From NCBI GenBank assembly GCA_029783825.1, contig JAREIK010003104.1, forward strand, positions 32,117-96,116: a DNA stretch of 64,000 nt, given 5' to 3'. Positions 44,639-56,776 of the stretch are shown piece by piece. Below the pieces are notes generated by a model that was given only the letters and a program-made list of their open reading frames with translations, had not been told where the DNA came from and did no database searches. Source of the stretch: Sapria himalayana. Taxonomy: Eukaryota; Streptophyta; Magnoliopsida; Malpighiales; Rafflesiaceae. Each line of letters starts with the position of its first letter. Position 1 is the first letter of the stretch. The translations under genes were made by a program, and so were the position numbers.

Positions 44639-47600
44639 AAAAAGAAGAATAAGAAGAATAAAAAGAATAAGAAGAATTGAAAGAATAAGAAGAATAGAAA
44701 GAATAAGAAATATAAGAAGAATATGAAGAATAAGAAGAATACGAAAAAAGAAAAAAAATAAGAAGAATATGATGAATAGAAAGAATAAGAAATATAAGAA
44801 GAATATGAAGAATAAGAAGAATACGAAAAAAGAAGAAAAATAAGAAGAATATGATGAATAAAAAGAATAATAAGAACCAGAAAAATAAAAAGAATAACAA
44901 GAACGAGAAGAATTAAAAGAATAAGAAGAATAAGAAAAATAAGAAAAATAAGAAAAATAAAAAAATAAAAGAAAAAGAAATATCAGAAGAATATGAAGCA
45001 TAAGAAGAATAAGAAGAATAAGAATAAGCTGAATAAGAAGAATAAGCAGAATAAGAAGATAAGAAGAATAAAAAGAAATTGATGAATAAGAAGAATAGGA
45101 AGAAAAAGAATAATGAGAATAAGAATAAAAAGAAGAATAAGAATAATATGAAGAAAAAGAAGAATAATATAAAAAAGAAGAATAAGAAGATTAAGAAGAA
45201 TACGAAATTAATATGAGTAAGAAGAATAAGCAGAATAAGAGGAATAAAAAGAATAGAAAGAATATGAAAGATAAGAAGAATATGAAAAATAAGAATAATA
45301 TGGAGAATAAGAAGATTAGTAAGAATAATAAAAATAATAAAAATAAGAAGAAAAATAAGATTAAGAAGAATAAGAACAATAAGAAGATTAAAAAGAATAA
45401 GAAAAAAAAGAAGAATAAGAAGAATAATTAGATTAAAAAGAATAAAAAGAATAAAAAGAAAGAAGATGAAGATAAAAAAAAAGATTAAGAAGATTTAAGA
45501 GATTATGAACAATAAGAAGAATGAGAAGAATAAGAAAAATAAGAATAATAAGAAGAATAAGAAGAATAAGAAGAATAAGAAAAATAAGAATAATAAAAAG
45601 AATAATAAGAATAAAAAGAATAAGAAGAATAAAAAGATTAAGAATAATAAGAAGAATAAACAGAATAAGAAGAAAGAAGAAGATAAAAAAGAAAATTAAG
45701 AAGATTTAAAAGATTTTGAAGAATAAGAAGAATAAGAAAAATAAGAATAATAAGAAGAATAAGAAGAATAATAAAATAAGAAGAATAAGAAGAATAAGAA
45801 CAATATAAAAAAAAGAAGAATAAAAAGATTATTAAAAATAAGTAGAATAAGAAGAATAAATAGAATAAGAAGAATAAGAAGAAAAATAAGAATAATAAGC
45901 ATAAGAAGAATAAGAAGAATAAGAAATATAAAAAGAATAAGAAGAATAAAAAGAATAAGAAATATAAGAAGAATATAAAGAATAAGAAGAATAAGAAGAA
46001 TAAGAAGAATAAGAAGAATAAGAAATATAAGAAGAATAAGAAAAATAAGAAGAATAAGAAGAATACTAAAAAATAAGAAAAATAAGTAGAAAATGAAAAA
46101 TATGAAGAATAAAAAGAATAAGAAGAATAACAAGAATTAAAAGTATTAGAAGAATTAGAAGAATTAGATGAATTAGACGAATTAGAAGAATTAAAAGAAT
46201 AAGAAGAATAAGAAATATAAGAAGAATAAAATATATAAGAACAATATGAAGCATAAGAAGAATAAGAAGAATAAAAAGAATAAAAGGAATAAAAAGAATA
46301 AGAAGAATAATAAGAATAATTAAAATAAGTAGAATAAGAATAATAAGAAGAATATGAAGAAGAATAATAATAAGAAGAATAAGAAGATTTATAAGAATAA
46401 TAATAATAATAATATTAAGAAAAATATGATTAAGAAGAATAAGAACAATAAGAAGAATAAAAAGAATAAGAAAAAAGAAGAATAAGAATAATAATAAGAA
46501 TAAGACGAAAGAAGAATATAGAACAATAAGATGAAAAAGAATAATAAGAAGAATACAATTATTATGAAAAATAAGAAGAATAAGAAAAATAAGAAGAATA
46601 AGAAGAAATAATAGAATAAGAAGAATAAAAAGTATAAGAAGAATAAGGAGAATAATAAAAATAAGAAGAATAATAAGGATAAGAAGAATAATAATAATAA
46701 GAAGAATAAGAAGAATAAGAATAATAAGAATAATAAGAAGAATAAGAAGAATAAGAAAAATAAATTGATTAAGAAGAATAAGAATAATATAAAGAAAAAA
46801 ACAATAAAAAGAATAATAAGAATAAGAATAATGAGATGGATAAGTAGAATGAGAAGTATAAGAAGAATGAGAAGAATGCGAAGAATGAGAAGAATGAGAA
46901 GAATGAGAAGAATGAGAAGATTACGGAGGATAAAAAGTATTAGAGGAATAAGAACTATAAGAAAAATAAGAAGAATAAAAAGAATAAAAAGAATAAAAAG
47001 AATTAGAATAATAAGAAAAATAAGAAGAAAAAAAAGAATAAAAAAAATTAGAATAATAAGAAAAATAAGAAGAAAAAAAAGAATAAAAAGAATTAGAATA
47101 ATAAGAAAAATAAGAAGAATAAGAAGAATAAGTATAATAAGAAGAATAAAAAAATACTAATAAAAGACGAATAAGAAGAAAAAGAAAAATAAGAAGAATA
47201 AGAAGAATAAGACGAATAAGAAAATAAGAAGAATAAAAAGATTAAGAAGAATAAGAAAAACTAAATGAATAAAAAGAATAAAAAGAATAAAAAGAATAAG
47301 AAGAATAAAAGAATAAGAAGATTGAGTAGAAAAAGAAGAATGAGAAGAATAAGAATAATGAGAATAATAAGAAGAATAAAAAGAATAAGAATAATAAGAA
47401 GAATAAGAAAAATAATTTGAATAAGATGAATAATAATAAAAAGACAAATAGGAAGAAAAATAAAAATAAGAAGAATAAGAAGAATAAAAAGAATAAGATG
47501 AATAAGATGAATAACAAGTTTAATAAGAATAAGAAAAATAAAAAGAATAACAAGAAAAAAAAGAATAAGAATAATAAGAAAAATAAGAAAATAATAAGAT
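44639..47600 (+). repeat. 3.0-kb AAGAAT microsatellite tail of LINE2
   Basis: Degenerate AAGAATAAG units on the plus strand with internal duplications (for example 44660-44760 and 44760-44830 share an AGAATATGATGAATA-type block). LINE3 begins at its end. Frames within it are repeat artefacts. Confidence 0.85.
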
Positions 47601-47760
47601 GCTAGTATTCTGACATTGCTTCTCTCTCAATTATAGAGAGAGAAAGTTGGTTTTGTAGAGAGAGAAACTCCATTGTTGAAGCTCTCAAGCTTTACTTTGA
47701 AAAATTCTTGCTAAGATAACTAATAAAAAAAGTATTACTTTAGTTATTAAAGAGAACTAC

Positions 47761-49045
47761 ATGCTTAATCACGTGTTTTGCTTCAAGGAATAGGCGCCAA
47801 TAGTCAGTTTCTCGAAGGAGGATATTGAGAAGCTCACGGCCCCATTCAATCTCACACTTCTCGGAAAATTCTCGCATGGGGGCCCTGATTTTTAAGATAT
47901 TTATGTTTTTTTTTGAAGCCTTGAAGCTTCGAGAGTCTGTAAGGATAGCTTGGTATGACGTGAAACATATTATGATACGAGCTAATGAGGAAGAGGATTT
48001 ACTCCGTTTATGGTTGTGTGGGCAGTGGAATATCATGTGATACCCAATGAGGATGTTCAAATGGACACCTGAATTAAATCCTAAGGAAGAATCAACACAC
48101 GCCCTTGTTTGGTTTTCTCTCACATTCCTACTATTTCATTTATTCTGTAAATCCTTTCTATTTCATATTGCTAGCCGTGTTAGGCAAGCCCTAGATAATG
48201 GATGAAGTCATGGCTTACATGACAAGGCCAAGCATGGCAACGATGTATGTGGAGGTGGATATTTCTGCCCCTACTCCGAAGAGAGTGTTGGTAGGCAGTG
48301 GACAATCAGGTGGACATTGGAAGGAGGTATGTGCTGAAAATCTTCCCCATTATTATTTAAACTATAAAAAACATGGTTATTCAGTTTAGAATTGTATTGT
48401 AGGGGGGGCAAGAGAAATAGGCAGAACATATTTGAGGGAGAGGGGGAAAAATGGGCAAAAAAATAAAGAATAGGAAAACTAGAATAGAAGAGATGAGGAA
48501 AGTTGGGGGAGGGGCTGAAAGGCTCTGGCAGTAGGAGGATGGAGGAAGGAAATAGTTGGGGGGAGGAAAAAAATAAGGGCAGGAAGGAAGGGCTGGAAAG
48601 AGGGGAGGAAGTTCTAGGAGGAAGGGAGGCAATAGGAGAAGCTGGCAGTAGAGAGTGGGGAAGAGGGGAGGAATTATTGGGGGAAAGGGAGGTAGTAGGG
48701 GATGTGGGCAGTAGGGAAGAAGATTTGGGGGGTAGGGAGGAAGATGAAGGTAGTGTAGAAGGAAGGAGAAAGTTAATAGGAATAAAGAAATGGTTAAAAG
48801 AGGGGGCCAAGGAAATGGAACGGGCAGGGGGGAAGGGTAAAGCAAAAAAGACAGTAGAATTTAATCTTGAAAATGAAATAATAAATTTCAATGGTGCTGA
48901 AGATGACCTCCTCTCGGAGGAGGGAACCGAGTCTAAAAGCTGGCCCATTATGGAAAGGCAAAAAGAAATGCAAAATCTAGATTTGATTTTGTCAGAATAT
49001 GACTCAAGAGTATGTCTCAAAAAGCATGTGGAAGTTGCCGAATAA
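47761..49045 (+). pseudogene. LINE3 ORF1 (DUF4283/zinc-knuckle protein)
   Basis: Reads SFSKEDIEKLTAPFNLTLLG, ESVRIAWYDVKHIMIRANEE and LLRLWLCGQWNIM. In another frame it gives MDEVMAYMTRPSMATMYVEV and DISAPTPKRVLVGSGQSGG, then the knuckle remnant YLNYKKHGYSV, in which three of the four zinc ligands (first Cys, second Cys, His) are Tyr. The Gly/Glu-rich tail 48503-49045 is still open (GREAIGEAGSREWGRGEELL) and ends in GTESKSWPIMERQKEMQNL. Confidence 0.74.
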
Positions 49046-49224
49046 TAGAGATAGTGCGATAGAAGAATTAAAGTTAATGAGCTTCTAAGTAAGTAAATTA
49101 AAACTAGCAAGTATGAATAATCAGGCTAACACAACCACGTACAAAGGTTCAAGAAACAGAAAAAAATATATAAATATGTATTATGAGTCAAGATGCACAA
49201 CTAGAGCACATGCTAGACCCAATT

Positions 49225-52165
49225 ATGTATAAGAACTTATATTGGAACATAAGAGGAGTAGGAAATACTCTGTTGAAAAATAGGATTAAAAAATTAATTA
49301 AAATACATATTTTTCGAATAGTAACAATAGCGGAACCTATGTTAATAAGGAATCTTTAAAATTATATTAAAATAAATTAGGGATAGAAAATGCATTCTCT
49401 AATAACAATGGTAAGATATGATTGCTTTGGGAAAAGAATATTGCTATAAACATAATTTTAGAATCAGAATACATCGTTAACTTTAAATTTAAGAATAACA
49501 CCGAATCAATTTTATCAGTGGTGTATGCTAGTAACTCGAAAGAAAAGAAGAAAGATTTATGGGAGGAAATGAGAAAGATAACATATAAAAATACTTCATG
49601 GATTATAAATGGGGACTTTAATGTTATTAGAAATGCTAAGGACAAAAAAGGGGGAAAGTCGCCTGACCCCTCAGCTATAGCTCAATTCAATGAAGTAACT
49701 AATAATATGAACCTTATGGAAGCTGAGTACCTGGGACCGAGTTTTACATGGTGCAATAACCATAAAAATAGGGGAACGATCTGGTCTAGACTTGACTGAT
49801 TTCTCTATAACATTAAGTGGGTGGATTTCTATGGAGGGGTGAGAGTGAAACATTTGAGCAGAACATGCTCAGATCACAACCCCTTACTTTTAGGATTTAA
49901 AGTTAAAGAGGAAAAGAAAAAAATTTTAAATTTCAAAATATGTGGGGATTGCATAAAGAGTTTGATGAAGTAGTAGGAAACTCTTGGCAGAAAGCAACAA
50001 ATGGGAACCCCATGCAGGTTCTAGCTACAAAATTACGTAGGCTGATATTTGAACTTTGCAGATGGAACAGAGAGAGATTTGGAAATATAAACAAGAATAT
50101 TCAGGATATCAAATCAAAAGTATGTAAATTAGAAATAGAGTATGAGAATAATCAAGATGAATCCTCTAGAATTAAGTTAAATAAAGTAAATGCAGAATTA
50201 AAGTTATTATTATTGCATATGGAAGAAATGTTTTGGAAATAGAGGGCCAAAGTAAAGTGGCTTAAAGAAAGGAATAGAAACACCAAGTATTTTAATGCAA
50301 TAGCGAAATTAAAAATTCAAATACATGAAATAAAAGGTATCATAAATGACATGGGCAGGTGGATAGAAGAGGAAGGTAAACTTAGAAAAGTTTTGGAAGA
50401 CTATTTTAAAAGTCATCTCTGTGGACACAGCCAACAAGGGATGAATCTTTACTACTACAAATAAATAGAAGAGTATCTGAAGAACAAAATAAAATACTGG
50501 AAGAATGCCCAAGTGAGGAGGAGATAAAATCTGTGGTCTTTAGTGGAAATAAATATAGTGCAACGGGTCCAAACGGATGGAATAATGGCTTCTTCCAACA
50601 AACTTGGAAGATTATAAAAAAGGAGCTGACAGCCACAATTGCTTGGGTCTTTGCAAGAGTAGATATTGCAAAATCATGGGCGAGCTCATATATTATACTG
50701 ATACATAAGAAGGAAAATCCAAAAAAAAAGTGAAGATTATAATCCTATAAACTTATGAAATTCGGTTTATAAAATTTTAACAAAAATCCTGCAGAGTAGG
50801 CTGAATAGGGTAATTCCCTCCACAATTTTGGTAGAACAAGCAGGATTTATCAAAAATAGATTAATGATGGAAAACATCAATTTAACTGCAAAATTGATGA
50901 AAGAAATAGGAGCCAAAGTTAGGAGTTATAATGTGATTATGATGTTAGATTTGCCTAAAGCATTTGACAGGGTAGAATGGGACATTTTATGCTACACGAT
51001 GAGGAAAATGAGATTTTCAGAATTTTGGATAATTTTAATGTAGAGATGTATCTCTAGTGTATGAGTCAAAATTCTAATTAATGAGGAGGTAGGTGGTGAA
51101 TTTAAGCCAGTTAGGGGGCTCAAGCAGGGGGAATCTTTATGTTCGTTACTATTTAATATATACATAGAATTTCTAATAACCAGTTTAAAAAAGAAAATGA
51201 ACGAGGGAAATATCTTCAGTTTTAAACAACATAGACATACTCCAAAGATAAGCTGCCTAGCTTATGCGGATGATATAATTGTTTTTATAAATGCTGGGAG
51301 CAAATCATTAAAGAATATGATGAAGCTATTTGACACAGTAGATGAAGAAATGGGAAAACAGCTTTATAAAAATAAATATCAATTTGTGGTTTCAAGGAAA
51401 GCACATGAAAGGACAATTCAAAGAGTAAAAAGAATTACAGGCTTTGAGCAGAATAAAGGGGCGTTAATGTACCTTGGTTGTCAATTTATTTGAGGGTAGA
51501 ATGAAAGAAGAATATTTAATATTTTTAATGAGAAAAATAAGAGGGAAAAAAGTGGGATGGAAGGAGAATATGTTAAGTATGGCGGGATGAATCACATTAA
51601 TTAAACATGTTCTTCAAGGAACTATAGCACACATCTTAATGTCATTACAACCACCAAAGAAGATCTTGAACAACTTAGAGAAGGAAATGGCTAACTTCCT
51701 ATGGGGTAAGAAATTAGTAAAAATAAGTTATATTGGAAAAAATTGGAAGATATATGCTGCTCAAAGGAGGAAGCAGGTCTAGGCTAGATTAAATTAAATG
51801 ATATGGCCAAGGCATGGGCATGTAAGAACTAGTGGAGGATTAAACAAAATGATAGTCTGTGAGCGACATATATGAATGCTAGATATGGTTCAGAAAACAA
51901 TATATGTATGAATCTTAAAAAAGTATCTAGAAATTGGAACATAATGATTAAACAAAAAGAATTAGTTGAGAGTAATGCACGATTAATAAATAATGTATGG
52001 AGATAGCCCCTAAATTCACAGGGGAAATTCACACTTAAAAGTGCAAAGACTATAGTAAAAAAAGAAAAAATCAGTCAAGGGTCCTTTATGTAAGCCTGGT
52101 TGAAAGAAATCCCACAAAAATGAATGTATTTATGTGGAATCTTTTATCGAATGTTATTCCCATGG
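49225..52165 (+). pseudogene. LINE3 ORF2, truncated after the reverse transcriptase
   Basis: N terminus NLYWNIRGVGNTLL with the endonuclease WNIRG intact. Then SVVYASNSKEKKKDLWEEM, GDFNVIRNAKDKKGG and SFTWCNNHKNRGTIWSRLD, and SDHNPLLLGF with the catalytic Asp-His pair intact (unlike LINE1). Reverse transcriptase words: EQAGFIKNRLMMENINLTAK, MLDLPKAFDRVEWDIL and LAYADDIIVFINAGSKSLKN. The RNase H domain is absent because of the 52165 junction. Stops are fewer than in LINE1, and some stretches are open for 120 codons. Confidence 0.83.
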
Positions 52166-53470
52166 CTAATAAAATCTAGAATTTAGCGATGGATTTAGTA
52201 ATGGAATTTCCCTAGCTAATAAAATCCAGAATTTAGTGACGTATTTAGTGACAGAATTACCCTAGCCAATAAAATCCAGAATTTAACGACAGATTTAGTA
52301 ACAGAATTTATCTAGCTAATATAATCTGGGATTTAGTGATGGATTTAGCAACGGAATTTCTCTAGCTTTTAAATCTAGAATTTAGCTACAGTTTTAGCTA
52401 TAGATTTTTCCTAGTTATTTGCCTAGCGAATATTTCCATCATTAATCTATACTTAATTATTTTTTTATATATATTATGTTTTAATATTTGATATAATTTT
52501 TTATATTTAATGTTTGTCATGGTCTATGGATTATGGATCATTTGAAAGATGCCTTCTCCTCAAATAATTATAAAAATAGTATATTATTAATAAATAATTA
52601 CAAAATTATATAAATACGAATAAAAATTTATATTAATAACGCATGAAATAACTATTTATATGATTATAAAATTTTAAAAATATTTACAAATTATATTTGA
52701 TTTAATTAATAAAGATTTTTAAACATCTGTATTAATAATAACTTAAAATAATTAATTCTATAATTATAAACAATTTAAAAATTTTTTGAATTAATAAATG
52801 ATCATACATAATCATTTGTATTAATAAAAATATAAATTATTATTAGTATGCTTATAAAAAAAATGTTTACAAAATTTTTGAAATAACGAATAAACTAGTA
52901 ATATTTATTTTAATAAAACTTAAAAAATATTTTTATGAATATAGGAATCTTTTAAAATTACAAAAAAAATTGATTTATTAAAGAAAAATTCAAGTGTTAT
53001 AAAAAATATCTCCAAGTTCTTATTAAAAGAACAATTCAAGTGTTATTTTAGAGTTTCACAAAAAATATTAAAATATTACTAATGATATTTTTGTCCTAAA
53101 AACACAAAATAATTTTGTCTTATTAACACATTTGAAAAGTATAACCAAACTAACCCTATGTTGATTTGAATTCATGTTTTATTTTTACCCCTACTAAAAT
53201 TTATAAGAATTAAACCATTGCATAAGATTTTTAATATTAGCTTTGTATATTCCATTTTATTAAAATAATAAATATATCTTTTTATGATCTCATTTTAAGT
53301 TAACTTAGGATTTTTATAAATTATAAAATATATCAAATAATTTTAAATTTTATGCTTCTAAATTTATTTCATATTATATTCATAAAAATATATTGAATTC
53401 ATAAAAATTTATATCCATAATATATATATATTATTTATTTTATAATTATAAAAAAAATCCTAAAAAGTCA
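52166..53470 (-). mobile_element. CACTA element D: inverted 3' region
   Basis: 52166-52450 is an inverted run of 3' subterminal units (CTAGCTAATAAAATCCAGAA then TTTAGTGACGTATTTAG). 52450-53470 is the inverse of 24780-25870, for example the block around TACTAACCCTAAGCTGATTT in C and its counterpart near 53145. The terminus and the non-repetitive last 150 bases are missing at the LINE3 junction. Confidence 0.7.
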
Positions 53471-53481
53471 CATGTGTTCAC

Positions 53482-53523
53482 TGTTCATCATGGTTCCTTT
53501 AAAAAGAGGAACTATGATGAACA
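53482..53523. repeat. Perfect-length hairpin, 17-base stem
   Basis: TGTTCATCATGGTTCCT pairs with AGGAACTATGATGAACA with one mismatch and an 8-base loop. Stands right at the end of the CACTA 3' region. Its function is unknown. Confidence 0.6.
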
Positions 53524-53532
53524 TAGTTTCAT

Positions 53533-53662
53533 GCACCAAGTCGTGAGCATAATAACCTACTACTCACCTAGGATTTTTTTTGCTTCACCAGGTCATGAGC
53601 ATAAAGACCTAAAACTCACCTAGGATTTTTTTTTTGCACCAGGTCGTGAGCATTTCAAGTTA
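53533..53662 (+). repeat. 52-base tandem repeat, 2.5 copies
   Basis: CACCAAGTCGTGAGCATAA, CACCAGGTCATGAGCATAA and CACCAGGTCGTGAGCAT start at 53534, 53586 and 53637, with ACTCACCTAGGATTTTTTT at the end of the first two units. Confidence 0.7.
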
Positions 53663-53849
53663 GTACTTCTAGTTTGACGGAGTTAACAACTAATCCGGAG
53701 GCGAGGATGCGGGCTTCATATATTCAACACCATTCCTTGTCAGTATGTATTAATCCATGATTCCATGCTTGACTATTATAATTTGATATATGATTTGCTA
53801 CAGCTTTTCAACCTAATAAAGAAATCCCAAGATTCTAACTGTTATCATC

Positions 53850-54330
53850 ATTCAGGATCGCACTCAAATTACTATCTAATGATCCACTATTCGACTCCTT
53901 GTCTATTTCTAAAAAAAGACCCTGCCCCTTGTTAAACAAGCTGCCACCATCTGTGTTTTCAGTATTGAGCTATGTGTTCAGTTCCCTCATTGTTTTATCA
54001 AGGCTTCATGATCATGATTAAGGGCTTCATAATTGAGCTTCAGTGAGTCTTAATTTGCATTTAGGTGGCCATAATCTCTAACTAATTTTTTGGTTTCCCA
54101 CCTAGCATGGCAATTTTGGAACCAAATAGCAATTTGTCTTGGCTACAAACCAAGTTCATGAGCTAGTTTGTTTTTCCTCTCTGGTTCAAGCTTGTTCTCC
54201 ACTTCAAAGTCTTCTCTAATGCCTTCACTTGATCTATTGTTAGTCATCTCTTCTTTCATCACTCTAATTGCTTAATTCTTATACACCTTCTTCTTCATCA
54301 AATCCATCAAAAAACATTGGTATTCTATTC
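53850..54330 (-). pseudogene. HD-Zip class I homeobox gene fragment
   Basis: HD-Zip I proteins are plant transcription factors with a homeodomain directly followed by a leucine zipper. The minus strand, across one frame and a few stops, reads [46 protein letters not shown] (homeodomain helix 3, usually WFQNRRARWKTK) and [11 protein letters not shown] followed by LKLNYEALNHDHEALIKQ (the leucine zipper start). Further on, QGLFLEIDKESNSGSLDSN and AILND resemble the variable C-terminal part. The two Arg-to-Cys/His changes in helix 3 and several stops show it is dead. No promoter or first exon start is clear. Confidence 0.82.
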
Positions 54331-55717
54331 TGCAAACATGATTGTTGCTGTTGTTGTTATTGCTTCTTTGACTAGAAACATTTATCTTTGCTATAGATGG
54401 GCATATCGAAATGAAAGCACAAAGGAAATCAGAGCTGGAAAATCTCTTTAATAGTGGAAAGAAATTAACACTCCTGAACTAGATATGGGGAAAATGAAGG
54501 ATGCATTAGGGGAGCACCGGGTTTTATTTTGAAAGCAAGAATGACAAGGCATACATGTATCTTGCCTCACAGCCCACATTAGTTTCATGCACAAAGGCAG
54601 ACAAGTTCACTGTATGTACTTTAAAACCACGTCCTTTAGTCCATTCAATATATATTCATTTTTTTTCTGCTGACTCTATGTCCATCTAAATTAGGAAAAA
54701 AATGATTCGATGCCGAAAATAGTAGTAGAAAAATATGCTAGAAAAACTATAGGCTATACTACGTCTAGCGTCTGAGATAGTAGTAGGATGGGGGGGGTGG
54801 GGGCGGAGACATATTCATGTTATCTGTAAGTGATATCACTACCTAGATCTCTTTTTGATTGCATGCAATCTTAATAATCAACTAATCTAATTTGAAATAT
54901 TGTTGAATTGGAATAATTTGATTTACCTTTTATTAATCACCACCTTATAATTTTTACAAACTAAAAGATATGCTAGACTTCTGTCAGTATGATATGTTTT
55001 ATGATTATGTAAGTTCAATTTATAATATAATAACTATTATATATCATATAATGATATAAATTTAACTATGAATGGCTAGCTATTGGAGAACGGCATGCCC
55101 TAGAAGGTGAAATCATTTTGGAAATGCCCCATTTGTACAAAGCAGTAGGTCATTTTTTATTTTTTAATCATCTTGCTGCTTCTTTTCTGATTATTTCTCA
55201 TAGATGCGGATTCTTCACAGCCACGCGTATTGCTCATCTCCACTACTTGAAGTTGTTATGTATTGCGATCTCATTGTAGTGCTTGTTTGTGGAGCATCAT
55301 AATTACAAATTGTATTACCGACACAAGCATCTTTATTTATCATGGTTGGTGTTTTACAATGAATGAAGTAAGCTCCTATCGCATCTATAATTTTGTACAT
55401 AAGATGTATTTCAAGTGCATGTATTCTAAATCAAGTTGAGCTAAATCAATTTGTTTTTGTTTTTTTTGTTTTTATTTTTTATTTTTTATTTTTTGCTCTT
55501 AAATGAGCAATGATATTAGTGAGTAGAATCATACATATTGCAAAATGAGCTTGTGATTTTATAATTCATACATCTATTGGTCGAAAAAATGGATCGTCAT
55601 TTTGGGAATGTGGTAGGGTTGAACTGCAACATGATGAACTTATCTACTTCATCTTTTAATTCTTCACGTGAAGTAATTTAACTTAGTTTTTTTGAATTGT
55701 GATTTCTTAATGATCAG
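54331..55717. other. No gene recognised
   Basis: Mixed AT-rich sequence. A G run with GGGGGGGTGGGGGCGG at 54790-54805 and T-rich tracts around 55440-55495. 55600-55680 may be non-coding sequence preceding the adaptor-subunit exon. Confidence 0.45.
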
Positions 55718-55845
55718 TGTGAGCTCGACATCATGTTCCATTTGGAAAAGGAACATTTTATGTTGGACGAGATGGTCATGAATGGTGCATCATGGAGATG
55801 AACAAGTCTAACATCCTCAACCCAATCTAGCTGATGGAGAAATCA
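55718..55845 (+). pseudogene. AP-1 adaptor complex sigma subunit exon fragment
   Basis: AP-1 sigma is the small chain of the clathrin adaptor at the trans-Golgi. After an AG border the sequence reads CELDIMFHLEKEHFMLDEMV then MNG, and after a single-base frame shift CIMEMNKSNILNPI, stop, LME. This is the last conserved part of the AP-1 sigma chain (usual CELDIMFNLEK and EEMVMNGCIVETNK). Only one exon; the earlier longin-like part was not found. Confidence 0.72.
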
Positions 55846-56512
55846 TTGTTATAATGATTTACATGTTTTATGGAAACTAATGTACTATTTCTATTCATTT
55901 TCGTGCATATAATGGATGAATCTCATATGTTCATGGGCTTCATGTTTATGTATCATTCAACTTTAATTTATAACAAATGATAAAAATAGGATATAAATAT
56001 GATTTTTTTTCTCTCATATTTTATAACACTTTTCTAAGCAAGTCTTCCATGGAATAAGTTTATATCTTTGATAATTCTTATATTTTTTATAGTTTTCACC
56101 CTTAGTCTCTTTTATGGTTTGAACAACAAGCTGAATAATGCCTCCCCAACTAACATTTCATTGTTTCTTTGTCTAAGAATTTTTTTTTGAATTTTCTTAA
56201 AGTTCTAGTGGTCAGGGTCTTTGATATCACGTTAGAAATTAAAAAAGAAATAATTCAACTATATTAACCATGATGCATGAATATATATTAACTATGAGAT
56301 TGGAGCACCCCGAACACTATGAGTAGCTCATTGACTAAACTATATGCACACTAGAAACATATCTCAACAAAAAAAAAGCATAATCAAGCATTATATTTTT
56401 TTAATCTATGATAACTACTAAGTCAATGCACAATGCTAAAATGTCTTCTTTGTTCTTATTGAAAAATTGTAGCTGCTAATTGTTGTTTGAACTATTTTTG
56501 CATCTCTTATAG
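55846..56512. other. No gene recognised between the AP-1 sigma and kinase fragments
   Basis: AT-rich sequence with poly-T and poly-A runs; no domain words in any frame. Confidence 0.45.
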
Positions 56513-56776
56513 ATGACTCTACTTTCAAGAATACATCACAAAAACTTAGTGCAATTCATTGGATATTGTCAACAGGGAGGCAGTATGCTTGTTTATGAGT
56601 TCATGCACAATGGATCATTGAAGAAGCATATTTATAGTAACTCAAATCTTATATAAAGTTCAATCAATATCAACTGAGGTAGTCATTAATGCATGTAATG
56701 TTGATAGGCCAGTTCACCAATGGAGAAAGTATCAATTGGATCAAGTGGCTCGAGATTGTAGAAGATGCTACAAAAG
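56513..56776 (+). pseudogene. LRR-type receptor-like kinase fragment
   Basis: Exon 56513-56635 after AG reads MTLLSRIHHKNLVQFIGYCQ, GGSMLVYEFMHNGSLKKHIY, kinase subdomains IV-V including the hinge. Exon 56706-56776 after AG reads FTNGESINWIKWLEIVEDAT then K, the following subdomain VIa start. The intron GT..AG between them is kept. Typical of the plant LRR receptor-like kinases with malectin-like ectodomains, but so short a piece cannot fix the subfamily. Confidence 0.8.

Larger units (their letters stand above)
47601..52165 (+). mobile_element. LINE3: 3'-truncated non-LTR retrotransposon (dead)
   Basis: The 5' region CTCTCTCAATTATAGAGAGA, ORF1 at 47761 and ORF2 from 49225 are closely similar to LINE1. 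The sequence stops within the RNase H-proximal part of ORF2 at TATTCCCATGG (52155-52165), where LINE1 continues from 35706. The following base starts CACTA subterminal repeats. Confidence 0.83.

Noticed and set aside
55215..55400. 61-codon minus-strand frame
   Set aside because: Short, no recognisable motif, no support from context.
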